Below are positions 43,158 to 52,463 of a DNA stretch of 64,000 nt, piece after piece. The number at the start of each line of letters is the position of its first letter. The stretch's first letter is position 1. A program made the position numbers and the translations under genes. The notes under the pieces are model-generated. The model had not been told where the DNA came from and made no database searches. It was given only the letters and a program-made list of their open reading frames with translations. Source of the stretch: Steroidobacteraceae bacterium (lineage in GTDB: Bacteria; Pseudomonadota; Gammaproteobacteria; Steroidobacterales; Steroidobacteraceae); contig JALORN010000004.1 in NCBI GenBank assembly GCA_025458905.1, positions 1 through 64,000 on the forward strand, read 5' to 3'.

Positions 43158-43573
43158 TGTCAGTCGCACGGCACGACATGCGCCCTCTTCGTCAGCGCCA
43201 ACTCTGCGGGCGAGCGCGAGTTCCCGTGCACCAGGGCGTCGGACGGCCCGCTCACCTCGCGCCTGCAACATCTTCGCGTCGGCGACGCGACTCTGCTCGC
43301 CGACACGGTTCCCGGTCGGCTCCGCTACATCCCGGTCGTCGCCCGCGAGCCGTTTGCCGAGACGCTCGCATCAGCACGCTGATCCAAACGAATGCATTGC
43401 AGAACACCGTAGGCATCGGAGCACCGGACCCGTCGCATGACCGCTTCATGACTCGCGGGAGCCCCGTGGCTCTGGCTGGGAGTTGCGCGCCATCGAAGGC
43501 CCTGGGCTTCTCGGCACATGAGCATCGCTGCCCCCCCCAAGTGGTCTACGAGCTGGCCCTTCCACGAAGATCG
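43158..43573 (+). pseudogene. ferredoxin-NADP reductase pseudogene
   Basis: Two frames together resemble the Fpr family. The first carries DGPLTSRLQHLRVGD and then directly GRLRYIPVVAREPFAETL, with about 80-90 residues of the usual centre missing, and stops at 43382. Another frame continues with ISTLIQTNALQ and PDPSHDRFMTRGSP, then ALGFSAHE and PQVVYELALPRR, which correspond to RITxLIESGKL, DPAHDRxMxCGSP and the C-terminal YVIERAFV-type end. So an internal deletion and at least one frameshift have destroyed the gene. It is decayed, not a short functional form. Confidence 0.7.
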
Positions 43574-43852
43574 AGGCACGCGCCTGCGGGAGCCCGCCAC
43601 CATTGAGGTCGATGGTAACGCCTGTCTCGAGCAATCTCGGCTCGCTGCTGCCTTTCCGCACACAGCCATCGCACTGGCCGCCGCAGCCGAACTCCTCTAC
43701 TCGCCTACGTCAGCCACACCTGTCGAGTCCCGTCCCGACGATGCCGATCCAGGCGTGATTCGGTTGCGTACCGCCGAAGTGATCGCGGGGCAGACGATCG
43801 TTGTGAATGCGCACTCGCTCAGTGGTCGGCAAGACGCGTACGAAAGAAAAAT

Positions 43853-44575
43853 TTAGATAGAGTCCGATCCGCCTCTCAGCACCACGAGGCTGCCCCTGAT
43901 CGCGCCTCGCAACCCTGACGCTGCCGCTTCCTCGATGATCTCCGCCGGCGATGCGACCCAGCACTCGAATTCGGTGATCTGTCGGTCGATTTCGGTGTCG
44001 TCGATCGCGGCGACGTACGTCATGCGCCATTTCTGGCGCCGGTCGTCGATGCGCGTCGCTGCGGACCAGCCCTGGTAGTCGATACGGCCAACTCGTACCG
44101 TCGCGAAGCGGATTTCGGGGATGTCGAGCGAGGTTGGGCACAGCACCTCGACCAGGATGCAGCCCGTCGGGGCGAGGCGCCGAGCCAGCAGGCCCCACAG
44201 CCGGCGCCGCTCGTCGGGACTGAAGTGCACGGCCGAGGCGCTCGCGACCGCGGCGGCGATCGTACTCGGCAAGGGCGCGGCGAAGATCGACATCGGGAGG
44301 ATGCTCACCCGTCGTCGCAGGCCCGGGTCGGCCCACACCCGCGTCATCAGCGCCGACCTCATCGACGGGTCGGGCTCGACGGCGAGGATCTCGGCATCCG
44401 GAAGCGCACCGGCGATCACCTGCACGGTCAACCCGGTGCCCGCACCGATGTCGACGATCGGATCTCCCATCGGCGCGAGACCCTCGAGAGCCGAGCGGAT
44501 CTGTCGGTCGACCCGGTCGTGCTGTGCGGCAGCCATCGGGTCATAGAACTGGGCCGTCACCGCATAGTCGTTCAT
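43853..44575 (-). CDS. class I SAM-dependent methyltransferase in a TonB-receptor operon
   Basis: A 240-aa cytosolic enzyme. [16 protein letters not shown] begins the fold; [20 protein letters not shown] is SAM-binding motif I near residue 42, [15 protein letters not shown] motif II, and [17 protein letters not shown] and [16 protein letters not shown] follow. The ATG overlaps the stop of the TonB receptor by four bases, so it is made with the receptor and AraC regulator. That context suggests methylation of a transported or synthesised small molecule, perhaps a metallophore. No nicotianamine-synthase or opine-dehydrogenase partner is visible. Confidence 0.85.
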   Translation of the reverse strand: MNDYAVTAQFYDPMAAAQHDRVDRQIRSALEGLAPMGDPIVDIGAGTGLTVQVIAGALPDAEILAVEPDPSMRSALMTRVWADPGLRRRVSILPMSIFAAPLPSTIAAAVASASAVHFSPDERRRLWGLLARRLAPTGCILVEVLCPTSLDIPEIRFATVRVGRIDYQGWSAATRIDDRRQKWRMTYVAAIDDTEIDRQITEFECWVASPAEIIEEAAASGLRGAIRGSLVVLRGGSDSI

Positions 44576-46746
44576 CGGAGGTCCGCGATGAAACCCAAGC
44601 CGACGACTCGCTCGCGGGCGTAGGACGCTCCTTCGACGCCGGGTCCGTACAGCACGCCGTTGAGTTCCTGCGCATCGTCGGTCAGGTTGCGACCGAAAGC
44701 GTAGATCTCCCTGCTACCGAATCGCAGGCCGACACGCGCGTCCAGGTTGCGCTGCGCCCGGAGATCGAAGCTGTCGGCGACATCGGCGGCGCGCCGGCCG
44801 ACGTACTGATGCGTCACGACGACGAGGGGCGTTGCGGAGCCACGCCCCACGGCGATCTCGGCGCCTTCGTACCGGAGCGTCGCGGTCGAGCTGAGCCGCG
44901 CCACGTTCGGGATGCGATTGCCGGCGCGAGCGCCGGAGATCACAGCGGCCTCGCGGATCTCGCCGTCCGTCCATGCCAGGCCGCCGGCGACCGACCAACC
45001 ACCACCCAACGCGTAGTCGCCCTGCAGTTCGAGGCCGAAGCTGCGCGTGTCTAGGTTCACGGGCAGGAACTGGAAACTGACGAAGTCGAGTACGAAGAGC
45101 TGCTCATCCGTGACGTCGTTGTAGAACGCGGAGAGCTCGAGGCGGCCCCGTCCGTCGGCCACCTCGGACTTCACGCCGGCTTCGTAGGTCCACGACGTGG
45201 ACTCGGCATAGCTCCTGCTGGCCTGGCCGAGCGCTGCGCCCAGCGTGAATCGGGGAAAGCCCCCGCTCTTGGCGCCCCGGCCGACCGTCCCATAGACGTT
45301 GACGTTCTCGGTGGCCTCGAACAGCAGCGCCGCGCGCCCGGTCCAGAGGTCAAAGCGGGCGGAGGACGACTCGGCGAACCGGTTGACGGTCCCTGGGAAC
45401 CCGACTCCGGTGAAGCTCGCATCCAGGCTCTTGTCGTCGCGCGTGAATCGCGCCCCGAGGGTCCCCTTCAGGCGCGGAGTCCCGAGCGGCGCCGACAGCT
45501 CGCCGAAAGCGGCATAGGAGTCGATGCCCTGCGTCGCCACCCGGTCGCCGTTCAGGAACGGCGAGAACGAGGAACGGTTGTCCAGCTCGACGTCGAAATC
45601 CGAGTTGAAGTAGACCAGTCCCGAGGCCCAGGCGATCTCCTGTCCCGGCATGCTCGAAAGGCGCAGCTCCTGGTGGAAGCGACTCTCTCGCTCCCGCCAG
45701 TCCGAGAAGGAGACGGGCGCCAGGAAGGCCGCGGCAGGCAGGCCGAACAGCGGGCCGTAGATGAGTCCGTCGGTATCGTCCGTCACCTGATCGTTCCGGA
45801 AGCCGTTCAGCGCCGTTATGGCGGTGAACCGCAGGTCGTCGAGTGCCACCTCCGAGGTGACGCTGACGCCCCATGCCGTTCGCGTCACGCGGTTCTCCGG
45901 TGCAAGCTCGACCGCCGCGCGCGGCTGGCCGCGCCGCACGTAGTAGAACGGGTCGCTGACCTGCCGGTCCGCGTTCACCGCCACCGTGAAGCGGGACCCG
46001 TCGTCTCCGGACGGGGTCACGACCAGCGTGCCGCGGGCGGCGTACGAGTCCCGGTCGCCGAGCTCGCCGCCGGCCGGTGCGACGTTGCGAACGAAGCCAT
46101 CGGTCGTCGAGGCGTGGAACGCCAGGCCGGCTGCGAGCCGGTCGGAAATCACGGGTCCCGAAATCGTGCCCTGCGCGAGACCGGTTCGCAGGTCGCCGGC
46201 TTCGAGCCGGACACGCCCGTCGAAGTCGTCGCCGGGCTTGCGCGTCGCGATGTTCAGCGCACCACCCTGGCTGTTGCGCCCGAACAGGGTTCCCTGGGGT
46301 CCGCGCAGCACTTCGATGCTTTGCAGGTCGAGGTATGCGAACTCCGAGGCGTATACCGGCTGGGGTACGCCGTCGACGTAGGTCACCACCGAACCATCGT
46401 CGGGACTGATGGCCTGGCTCAGCGGCCCGATGCCACGCAGCTGGAAGTATGCGAAGCGCCCGTCGTCGAAGCTGGTCAGCGAAAGGCCCGGAACCTGCCG
46501 GAACAGGCTGTGAGTATCGTCGATCCTGCGTTCCCGCAGTTCCGCTTCCCGTATGACCGTGACGGCGAAGGGTACGTCGCGCGCGGCCTCTTCGCGCAGG
46601 CGCGCGCTGACGATCACGGTCTCAGTCGGAGCGTGCTCCTGCGCCGCACGTGACTTTCTTGGACTCTCGCTGGCTTGCCCGGCGGCCAGTTGAAGGGGCT
46701 GGCCCAGCAGCGAGGCCACGACCAAGGCTTGCGCGCCGATACGCAT
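44572..46746 (-). CDS. TonB-dependent receptor in an AraC-linked operon
   Basis: A 724-aa receptor. The signal peptide ([16 protein letters not shown]) is followed by a TonB-box-like [14 protein letters not shown]. The plug has [20 protein letters not shown] and [20 protein letters not shown], features of the IroN/FyuA-type group. The barrel ends in [18 protein letters not shown]. The ATG at 46746 gives a proper signal peptide. The AraC gene frame runs 125 bp past this start, an unusually long overlap. The receptor is probably activated by the AraC protein, whose inducer may be the transported chelate. Confidence 0.9.
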   Translation of the reverse strand: MRIGAQALVVASLLGQPLQLAAGQASESPRKSRAAQEHAPTETVIVSARLREEAARDVPFAVTVIREAELRERRIDDTHSLFRQVPGLSLTSFDDGRFAYFQLRGIGPLSQAISPDDGSVVTYVDGVPQPVYASEFAYLDLQSIEVLRGPQGTLFGRNSQGGALNIATRKPGDDFDGRVRLEAGDLRTGLAQGTISGPVISDRLAAGLAFHASTTDGFVRNVAPAGGELGDRDSYAARGTLVVTPSGDDGSRFTVAVNADRQVSDPFYYVRRGQPRAAVELAPENRVTRTAWGVSVTSEVALDDLRFTAITALNGFRNDQVTDDTDGLIYGPLFGLPAAAFLAPVSFSDWRERESRFHQELRLSSMPGQEIAWASGLVYFNSDFDVELDNRSSFSPFLNGDRVATQGIDSYAAFGELSAPLGTPRLKGTLGARFTRDDKSLDASFTGVGFPGTVNRFAESSSARFDLWTGRAALLFEATENVNVYGTVGRGAKSGGFPRFTLGAALGQASRSYAESTSWTYEAGVKSEVADGRGRLELSAFYNDVTDEQLFVLDFVSFQFLPVNLDTRSFGLELQGDYALGGGWSVAGGLAWTDGEIREAAVISGARAGNRIPNVARLSSTATLRYEGAEIAVGRGSATPLVVVTHQYVGRRAADVADSFDLRAQRNLDARVGLRFGSREIYAFGRNLTDDAQELNGVLYGPGVEGASYARERVVGLGFIADLR

Positions 46747-47770
46747 CGATGTCCATCCCGGATTCACAGCGGTCAGGCAAGGCTGCCAGTCCGGGCAAGG
46801 CGAGCGTGTGTGTCGAGCGGGAGTCATGCGCGTACTGCGCGGGAGGATCACTGCGAAACCGCCGCCTGACCGTGCTCGGGAGGACGCCCGTGTGGCGGCG
46901 GAACGCGATGGCGAAACTGCGGGTGCATCCGTATCCGGCTGCGCGCGCCGCCTGCTCGACCGGGCAGCCCGCGAGCAGCTCCGCGATCGCGCGTTCCATG
47001 CAACGCGCTCGCACGTAGCCGAAGATGGTGACGCCGAACGCCCGCTTGAACTCCCGCTTCAGGAAGAACTCGTTCGTGCCGACGCTACGGGCGAGAGTCG
47101 CAATCGTGGGCGGGTCGAGGAGTCGCGCGTCGAGGTGCTCGCGGGCAGCCTCGAGCTTCTTGCGATGAGACAGCCGATACCTGCCCTGGTCGGTGCGCCG
47201 CTCGTGCGTCGCGGAGTCGACCTGTGTCGCGAGCAGCGCGAGTGCGCAGGACTCCAGAAAGAGCGTGCGTGCCGTGCCGGTGTAGGGGGTGGAGAACATC
47301 GACGCGACCATCCTCGCGCCCGCCATGTCCAGCGACGGCAGGCGGGCGACCGCGGCGTCATGCTGCGCGCGACGCGCCAGGTCGACGATGCATCCCGACG
47401 CGGGCGTCCGCCCATCGAGCAGGTGCTGCAACGCTTGCGGCGTGAATCGAAGGGCGACCGTGCGGAACCCGGAGACCGACAACCTGAAGCGGGACGTGCT
47501 GCAACGCGGCGCCGTGCCTGCCCAGACGTCCAGGGGCTGCGTATCGAAGACAGACCCCTCCAGGGCAAAGCGACTGCCGCCCTTCAGGTGGAAGCCGATG
47601 CCGAACACATCGTGTGGCTCTGCATACGAAAACTCGAGCGGCTCTTCCAGATCGAGTGCACTGAGCACCAGCGAGATGCCCTCGCGTAGCTGCCACGTCT
47701 CCACGTGCTCGCGGGTCGTCTCGATGTTGGGTTGCCACTCGCGAGTCGCCATCGCGTTGCCGGTGGTCAT
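46622..47770 (-). CDS. AraC-family transcription regulator with C-terminal run-on
   Basis: A 382-aa regulator. The N-terminal ligand-type domain (residues about 1-220) is followed by two helix-turn-helix motifs ([20 protein letters not shown] and [20 protein letters not shown]), as in PchR-type siderophore regulators. The family domain ends at [12 protein letters not shown], but the frame continues for about 75 residues of Arg/Ser-rich sequence into the receptor gene. A lost stop codon is the simplest reading. The start at 47770 has CAGGAGCG. The Zur-type box at 47853 lies 83 bp upstream, so zinc may control this activator. Confidence 0.85.
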   Translation of the reverse strand: MTTGNAMATREWQPNIETTREHVETWQLREGISLVLSALDLEEPLEFSYAEPHDVFGIGFHLKGGSRFALEGSVFDTQPLDVWAGTAPRCSTSRFRLSVSGFRTVALRFTPQALQHLLDGRTPASGCIVDLARRAQHDAAVARLPSLDMAGARMVASMFSTPYTGTARTLFLESCALALLATQVDSATHERRTDQGRYRLSHRKKLEAAREHLDARLLDPPTIATLARSVGTNEFFLKREFKRAFGVTIFGYVRARCMERAIAELLAGCPVEQAARAAGYGCTRSFAIAFRRHTGVLPSTVRRRFRSDPPAQYAHDSRSTHTLALPGLAALPDRCESGMDIDAYRRASLGRGLAAGPAPSTGRRASQRESKKVTCGAGARSD

Positions 47771-47852
47771 GAACGCTCCTGCTCCCGGGAAGGGACTCGT
47801 CGGTGGATGCCGTTTTCTGCAGATCGGGATTGTCTTGCCCGGTAAAAAAGCA

Positions 47853-47864
47853 ATGTTATAACAT
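47853..47864. promoter_or_regulatory. Zur-type operator between AraC gene and TonB receptor operon
   Basis: ATGTTATAACAT, the same perfect palindrome as at 25482 and 29905, lies 22 bp upstream of the receptor ATG. It may serve both the plus-strand receptor operon and the divergent AraC gene. Confidence 0.75.
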
Positions 47865-47886
47865 ACCATTACGTCAGCGACAGAGA

Positions 47887-50016
47887 ATGATCGCCGTGCG
47901 CAAGTATGTAGCGGCCGTCCGCAGCCTCCTGTTCGTACCGCTCGCGTTCAGCGCGATCGTCGTGGCTTCCGCCGCCGAAACCCCGGCGCGCCGCCCTGCG
48001 CGGGAAACGCTCGAAACGGTGACCGTCACCGGCAACCGTCAGCTGACGGTCGCCGCCGTGGGCTCGCGGCTCGGTCTCTCGCCGAAGGAACTACCGGCGT
48101 CGCTGGCCGTCATCCCGCGCGATGCGTTGCTGCAGCGGGGCGACCAGTCGACCGCTGCGGCGGTGGCGCGCGCGCCCGGCTACGCCCCGGTCGGCATGAG
48201 CGCCTTCGCCGGCTCGGCGCTCGCCGCGCGCGGCTTCACCGGCAACAACTCGATCGCCCAGCTCTACGACGGCAACCGGCTGTTCGTCAGTGGCGGGGCA
48301 ATGAGCTTCCCGGTCGACACCTGGCCCTTCGAGCGGATCGAGGTGCTGTCGGGGCCCGCCTCGGTGTTGTTCGGGGCGGGCGCGATCGGCGGCGCCGTCA
48401 ACTACGTGCCCCGCGACATCCCGGAAGACCGGAGCCGCCACGAAGCCTTCCTCGGCCTCGGCAGCTGGGACACGCGTCGACTCGGGCTTGCGAGCGCCGG
48501 GCCGCTGTCCGAGGCGATCGGCTATCGCGCCAACGCGGTGTACAACGCCACCGATGGCTACGTGGAGCGCAATTCCAATGAACGCTGGGCCGTCTCGACG
48601 GCGCTGCGCACCCGCCTGCGCCCCGACCTGACGCTGACGCTGCTGTACGACGGCGGCCAGATCGACGACACGGGATACTTCGGCACGCCGTTGATCGATG
48701 GGCGGATCGACCCGCGGACGCGGCGTGTCAACTACAACGTGACCGACGCGCGCACCCGCTTCCGCAACGATTGGGGGCGTGCGCGCCTCGACTGGCAACC
48801 GGCCGACGGCCTGGCCCTGACCAACGAAGCCTACTACCTCGACACCACGCGCGAGTTCCGCAACGTCGAGAACTACACCTGGAACCCGATGACGGGCCGG
48901 GTCGACCGCAGCTTCAACTTCGGCACGGACATCGCGCAGGCGCAATGGGGTAACCGTCTCGACCTCCGTACCGACGGCGAGCTCGCCGGCCTCGGCCATC
49001 GCTCCCTCGTCGGCCTGGAAATCAACCGCATCCGCTTCGGCACGCGGAACATCACCGCAGGTTCGACCAGCGTCGAACCGTTCAACCCGGTCACGGGACG
49101 CTTCAGTCCCGGCGCCGGACCCGTCGCCACCCTGGGCACCGACACCGAGCAGGCCGCCGCGTACGCCGAAACTGCGCTCGACCTGTCGCGCCGGCTGAAG
49201 CTCGTCGCAGGCCTGCGTGCCGAGACGATCTCCCTCGCACGCCTCGACCGCATCACCGGCACGCGCGTCGACCTCGACTTCGAGCCCCTGACGTGGCGGC
49301 TCGGCCTGGTCTTCGCGGCCAGCGCCGAAAGCTCTCTGTACGCCCAGTACGTGACCGGCAACGACGCCGCCGGCTCCCTGATCAGCCTGCCTGCGACGAA
49401 CGCCGCCGAGCTGCAGACGGGTCGTCAGTGGGAGCTGGGCGCGAAGCAGTCGTTCTGGGACGGTCGCGGCGACTGGACCGTGGCGCTCTACCACATCGAG
49501 AAGGACAACCTCGTCTCGCGCGATCCGCTGCTGCCGACCGTCGCGCAGCAGATCGGTCGCCAGACCTCGCGAGGCGTCGAGGTGTCACTGTTTCTCGCCC
49601 CGCTGCCGAACCTCTCCATCGACCTCAACGCCGCCGTGCTGCGCGCCGAGTTCGCGGACTTCAACGAGCTGGTCGGTGGCACCGCGGTGTCCCGTGCCGG
49701 CAACCTGCCGCCGAACACGCCCGAGCGACTCGCCAGCGCCTTCGCGACCTGGCGCTTCGCCGGCGACTGGGAGGCGGGCGGCGGTGCGCGATACGTGGGG
49801 CCGCGCTTCTCCAACAATGCCAACAGCCTGCCGATCCCTTCCTATGTCGTCGCCGACGCCTTTCTGGGCTATCGCTGGCGCGAACGCAGCGTCTTCACTC
49901 TCCGGGTGCGCAACCTCACCGACGAGCCGTGGGTGGTCGCGCCCTACAACGCCGGCGCACAGTGGGCCCTCGGCGACCCGCGCTCGTACGAGCTCTCGGC
50001 GCAGTTCGATTTCTGA
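47887..50016 (+). CDS. TonB-dependent receptor under a Zur-type box (FecA/FhuE-like)
   Basis: A 709-aa siderophore-type receptor. The signal peptide (VPLAFSAIVVASAAETP) precedes the TonB box LETVTVTGNRQLT. The plug runs to about residue 190 (SALAARGFTGNNSIAQLYDG, LSGPASVLFGAGAIGGAVNY). The 22-strand barrel ends in ALGDPRSYELSAQFDF. It lacks the His-rich loops of ZnuD-type zinc receptors, so a zinc chelate is more likely than the free ion. The ATG at 47887 has only a weak ribosome site. A PepSY protein and SufE follow directly. Confidence 0.92.
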   Translation: MIAVRKYVAAVRSLLFVPLAFSAIVVASAAETPARRPARETLETVTVTGNRQLTVAAVGSRLGLSPKELPASLAVIPRDALLQRGDQSTAAAVARAPGYAPVGMSAFAGSALAARGFTGNNSIAQLYDGNRLFVSGGAMSFPVDTWPFERIEVLSGPASVLFGAGAIGGAVNYVPRDIPEDRSRHEAFLGLGSWDTRRLGLASAGPLSEAIGYRANAVYNATDGYVERNSNERWAVSTALRTRLRPDLTLTLLYDGGQIDDTGYFGTPLIDGRIDPRTRRVNYNVTDARTRFRNDWGRARLDWQPADGLALTNEAYYLDTTREFRNVENYTWNPMTGRVDRSFNFGTDIAQAQWGNRLDLRTDGELAGLGHRSLVGLEINRIRFGTRNITAGSTSVEPFNPVTGRFSPGAGPVATLGTDTEQAAAYAETALDLSRRLKLVAGLRAETISLARLDRITGTRVDLDFEPLTWRLGLVFAASAESSLYAQYVTGNDAAGSLISLPATNAAELQTGRQWELGAKQSFWDGRGDWTVALYHIEKDNLVSRDPLLPTVAQQIGRQTSRGVEVSLFLAPLPNLSIDLNAAVLRAEFADFNELVGGTAVSRAGNLPPNTPERLASAFATWRFAGDWEAGGGARYVGPRFSNNANSLPIPSYVVADAFLGYRWRERSVFTLRVRNLTDEPWVVAPYNAGAQWALGDPRSYELSAQFDF

Positions 50017-50018
50017 CG

Positions 50019-51548
50019 ATGCTGAAGCGGATCCGCACGCTGCTGATCGCGTTGCACCTGTACCTCGGTGTGGCGCTCTGCCTGCTGTTCGTGGTCTGGT
50101 TCGTCTCCGGCATCGCGATGGCCTACTACCGCTCTCCCGTGCTCACGGACGCGACCCGGCTCGCGTTCGCCGAACCGCTGTCGGACACCCCTGCGGTGCA
50201 GCGGCCTGCGGCGGTTCCCGGCCTCGCCGCGCAGTGGTCCGAGGTGGAGACGCTGCGCCTCGCCCAGTGGGGCGGTCGACCGCTGTACCGCTGGCTCACC
50301 CGCGATTCCGGCTGGCAAAGCGCGTGGGCGGACGATGGCAGCGCCGCACGCTTCGACGCCGCGGCGCTGCGCGCCGAGGCGCAACGCTGGTTGGAGACTG
50401 ACCGCATCGAATATCGCGGGGCCTGGCAAGCGGCCGGCCAGTGGAGCTACTTCAGCGCCGCCCGCGCGCATTACCCGCTGCACCGCTACTCGAGCGGGGG
50501 CTGGGCCGCGCGGGAGGTGCTGCTGTCGAGCCGTACCGGCGAGGTGGTGGTCGCCACGACGCTGCCCAGCCGACTGCTCTACTACCTCGGCCCGGGCCTG
50601 CACTACCTGTCGTTCTACCCGATCCGCAACGACGACCCGCTGTGGCGCGGTCTCGTCAACTGGAGCTCGGGTCTCGGCGCCGCCGCCTGCCTGTTCGGCC
50701 TGGTCCTCGGGCTCTGGCGGCTGCGCTGGCACGCCGATCACACCGATCGTCGGCTGATCCCGTACACGCGCTTCTGGATGTACTGGCACCACTGGACCGG
50801 CCTGGCCTTCGGATCGTTCACCCTCACGTTCGTGCTCAGCGGGTTGTTCTCGATGAATCCCGCGAAGATCTTCCCGCCGACCGAGATACCGGATCCGCTG
50901 CAGCAGGCCTGGCGCGGACCGGCGCCGCCGCTGGAGGCGGTGCCCGCCCTCGGCGGGGCGGGCCACCGACCAGGCCTGCGCGAGTACGAGTACCGCCGGA
51001 TCCGCGGCGCGCAGTTCAGCGTGGCGGTGGGCGAGGCGGGTGACCAGCGCCTGTTCCAGTGGCAGGGGGCCAACTGGCGACCGCGACCGCCCTTCACGGC
51101 CGCAGAACTGCGGGCGCTCCTGCAGCCGGTATCGCCCGCCCGCATCGTCGGCCATCGGTGGCTCCGGCAGTTCGACACGTACTACTACGCACGCAAGGAG
51201 CGCGCCCAGCCGCTGCCGGCGCTGCGCGTCGAACTCGGCGACGCACGGCGCACCTGGTTGTACCTCGAGCCCGCTTCCGGGCGCCTGTTCCTGCGCAGCG
51301 ACCAGGGAACCCGCACCCGCCGCTGGTTGTACAACGGCCTGCACAGCCTGGACTTCCCGTTCCTGCTCGCGCGCGAGCGGCTCTGGGAGGTCGTCATCTG
51401 GCTGCTGAGCCTCTGCGGGCTCGCGCTGAGCGTGACCAGTACCGTGATCGCCTGGAAGTGGCTACGGCGTCGCTCCCGCGCGCGCGCCGCCGCAACCACG
51501 CCGTCGCGCCACGCGCGCCTCGAGCCCGCGGCGGTCGATTCACGATGA
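50019..51548 (+). CDS. PepSY-associated TM protein (FoxB/PiuB-like)
   Basis: A 509-aa membrane protein. Four hydrophobic helices, with PepSY regions between them in the periplasm, are seen: RIRTLLIALHLYLGVALCLL, GAAACLFGLVLGLWRLRWHA, MYWHHWTGLAFGSFTLTFVL and WLLSLCGLALSVTSTVIAWK. Histidines in the helices (HLYLGV, HYLSFYP, YWHHWTG) may bind haem as in siderophore-reducing relatives. Such proteins help release iron from ferrisiderophores by reduction. Zinc cannot be reduced in that way, so its place behind a Zur-type box is puzzling; cobalt, iron or a redox-active ligand are options. It is two bases after the receptor. Confidence 0.88.
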   Translation: MLKRIRTLLIALHLYLGVALCLLFVVWFVSGIAMAYYRSPVLTDATRLAFAEPLSDTPAVQRPAAVPGLAAQWSEVETLRLAQWGGRPLYRWLTRDSGWQSAWADDGSAARFDAAALRAEAQRWLETDRIEYRGAWQAAGQWSYFSAARAHYPLHRYSSGGWAAREVLLSSRTGEVVVATTLPSRLLYYLGPGLHYLSFYPIRNDDPLWRGLVNWSSGLGAAACLFGLVLGLWRLRWHADHTDRRLIPYTRFWMYWHHWTGLAFGSFTLTFVLSGLFSMNPAKIFPPTEIPDPLQQAWRGPAPPLEAVPALGGAGHRPGLREYEYRRIRGAQFSVAVGEAGDQRLFQWQGANWRPRPPFTAAELRALLQPVSPARIVGHRWLRQFDTYYYARKERAQPLPALRVELGDARRTWLYLEPASGRLFLRSDQGTRTRRWLYNGLHSLDFPFLLARERLWEVVIWLLSLCGLALSVTSTVIAWKWLRRRSRARAAATTPSRHARLEPAAVDSR

Positions 51549-52039
51549 GCGCCACCGGCAGTCCGAGCGATCGTCGGAGCAGCGGCTCGCCGGGTCCGGG
51601 CCTGCCGTCCGACACGATCGCGGAAGCGCAGCGCTCGATCGTCGACGCTTTCCGCGGGCTCGAGGACTGGACCGAGCGCTATCGCTTCCTGATCGACCTG
51701 GGTCGGCGCCTGCCACCGCTCCCGCCCGAGCAGTGCGTCGAAGACAATCGACTACCGGGCTGCCAGGCCCAGGTCTGGCTCGTGTCGGAGCAGGCGGAGG
51801 GCGTGCTGGTGTTCCGCGCCGCGAGCGACGCCGCCATCGTCGCAGGGCTGATCGCTCTGCTCCTCAAGGTCTACTCGGGGCGAACGCCCCGGGAGATCCT
51901 CGCGACCGAGCCTGCGTTCATCGACACGATCGGGCTCGCGAGCCACCTGTCCCCGAATCGCGCGAACGGACTGGGCATGATGTACCGGCGCATCAGGGAG
52001 ATCGCGAGTCATTCTCTCGCTCTCGAAGCGCAGCCATGA
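51545..52039 (+). CDS. SufE family sulfur-acceptor protein
   Basis: A 164-aa cytosolic protein. After a 25-residue Ser/Pro-rich start, WTERYRFLIDLGRRLPPLP and CVEDNRLPGCQAQVWLVSE match SufE, including the persulfide-carrying Cys in PGCQAQVW. HLSPNRANGLGMMYRRIRE closes the domain. SufE passes sulfur from SufS to the SufBCD scaffold, or in some pathways to other acceptors. The ATG overlaps the PepSY stop by four bases. No other suf gene is near, so a dedicated sulfur-transfer step of this operon, or repair of Fe-S clusters during metal stress, is likely. Confidence 0.9.
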   Translation: MSATGSPSDRRSSGSPGPGLPSDTIAEAQRSIVDAFRGLEDWTERYRFLIDLGRRLPPLPPEQCVEDNRLPGCQAQVWLVSEQAEGVLVFRAASDAAIVAGLIALLLKVYSGRTPREILATEPAFIDTIGLASHLSPNRANGLGMMYRRIREIASHSLALEAQP

Positions 52040-52463
52040 AAGCCAGCCCGGTGATCTTCCGGACGTAAGCGGAGTAGCACTGCTGCATCAGCGCCGCCTG
52101 CCGGATCGCACTCGAGCCGCGCCGCAGCGCTGAACGCCTGTTCGTACCGACGCGTGCCGAGCACGACGGCAACGCGCCGATTCTTCGCCCTCCATGGGGC
52201 GAAGCACTGGCGGTCAGTCGTCGGCTGGTCCGAAAAGGCCGGACGCATCTCCGGACGTGGCGAGGCGCGCCAGAGATAAAGAGGGGACGAGAGCGGATGG
52301 CGTGCGGCGCCAAGCGGTTCCCGCGAGCAAGGCCATAGAGCATCACCCTGATTCGAAGGCAATGATATAACATTACTCGCCGTCACGACTTCGGGCACCG
52401 CGCAGGCCCGAATCTGCGATCGGTCGATTCGACTGGCTCTGCGTCTTCACTACCGGGGTTTCC
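52040..52463. other. 424-bp intergenic region with a Zur-like box
   Basis: No gene is supported on either strand. The right end holds a Zur-like box (52361-52374) about 90 bp before the receptor ATG. The rest is featureless. Confidence 0.5.
52361..52374. promoter_or_regulatory. Zur-like operator upstream of receptor and DUF3526 transporter
   Basis: AATGATATAACATT differs at one base from the palindrome AATGTTATAACATT, that is, from the core found at three other sites. It lies about 90 bp upstream of the receptor ATG. Confidence 0.62.

Noticed and set aside
43853-44575. Nicotianamine-synthase (CntL-type) identity for the methyltransferase in the receptor operon
   Set aside because: The motif order is that of an ordinary small-molecule methyltransferase, and no opine dehydrogenase (CntM-type) gene lies nearby.
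52009-52398. 130-codon minus-strand frame in the intergenic region before the fourth receptor
   Set aside because: Arg/Ser-rich, no ribosome site, and it runs through the Zur-like box and into sufE.
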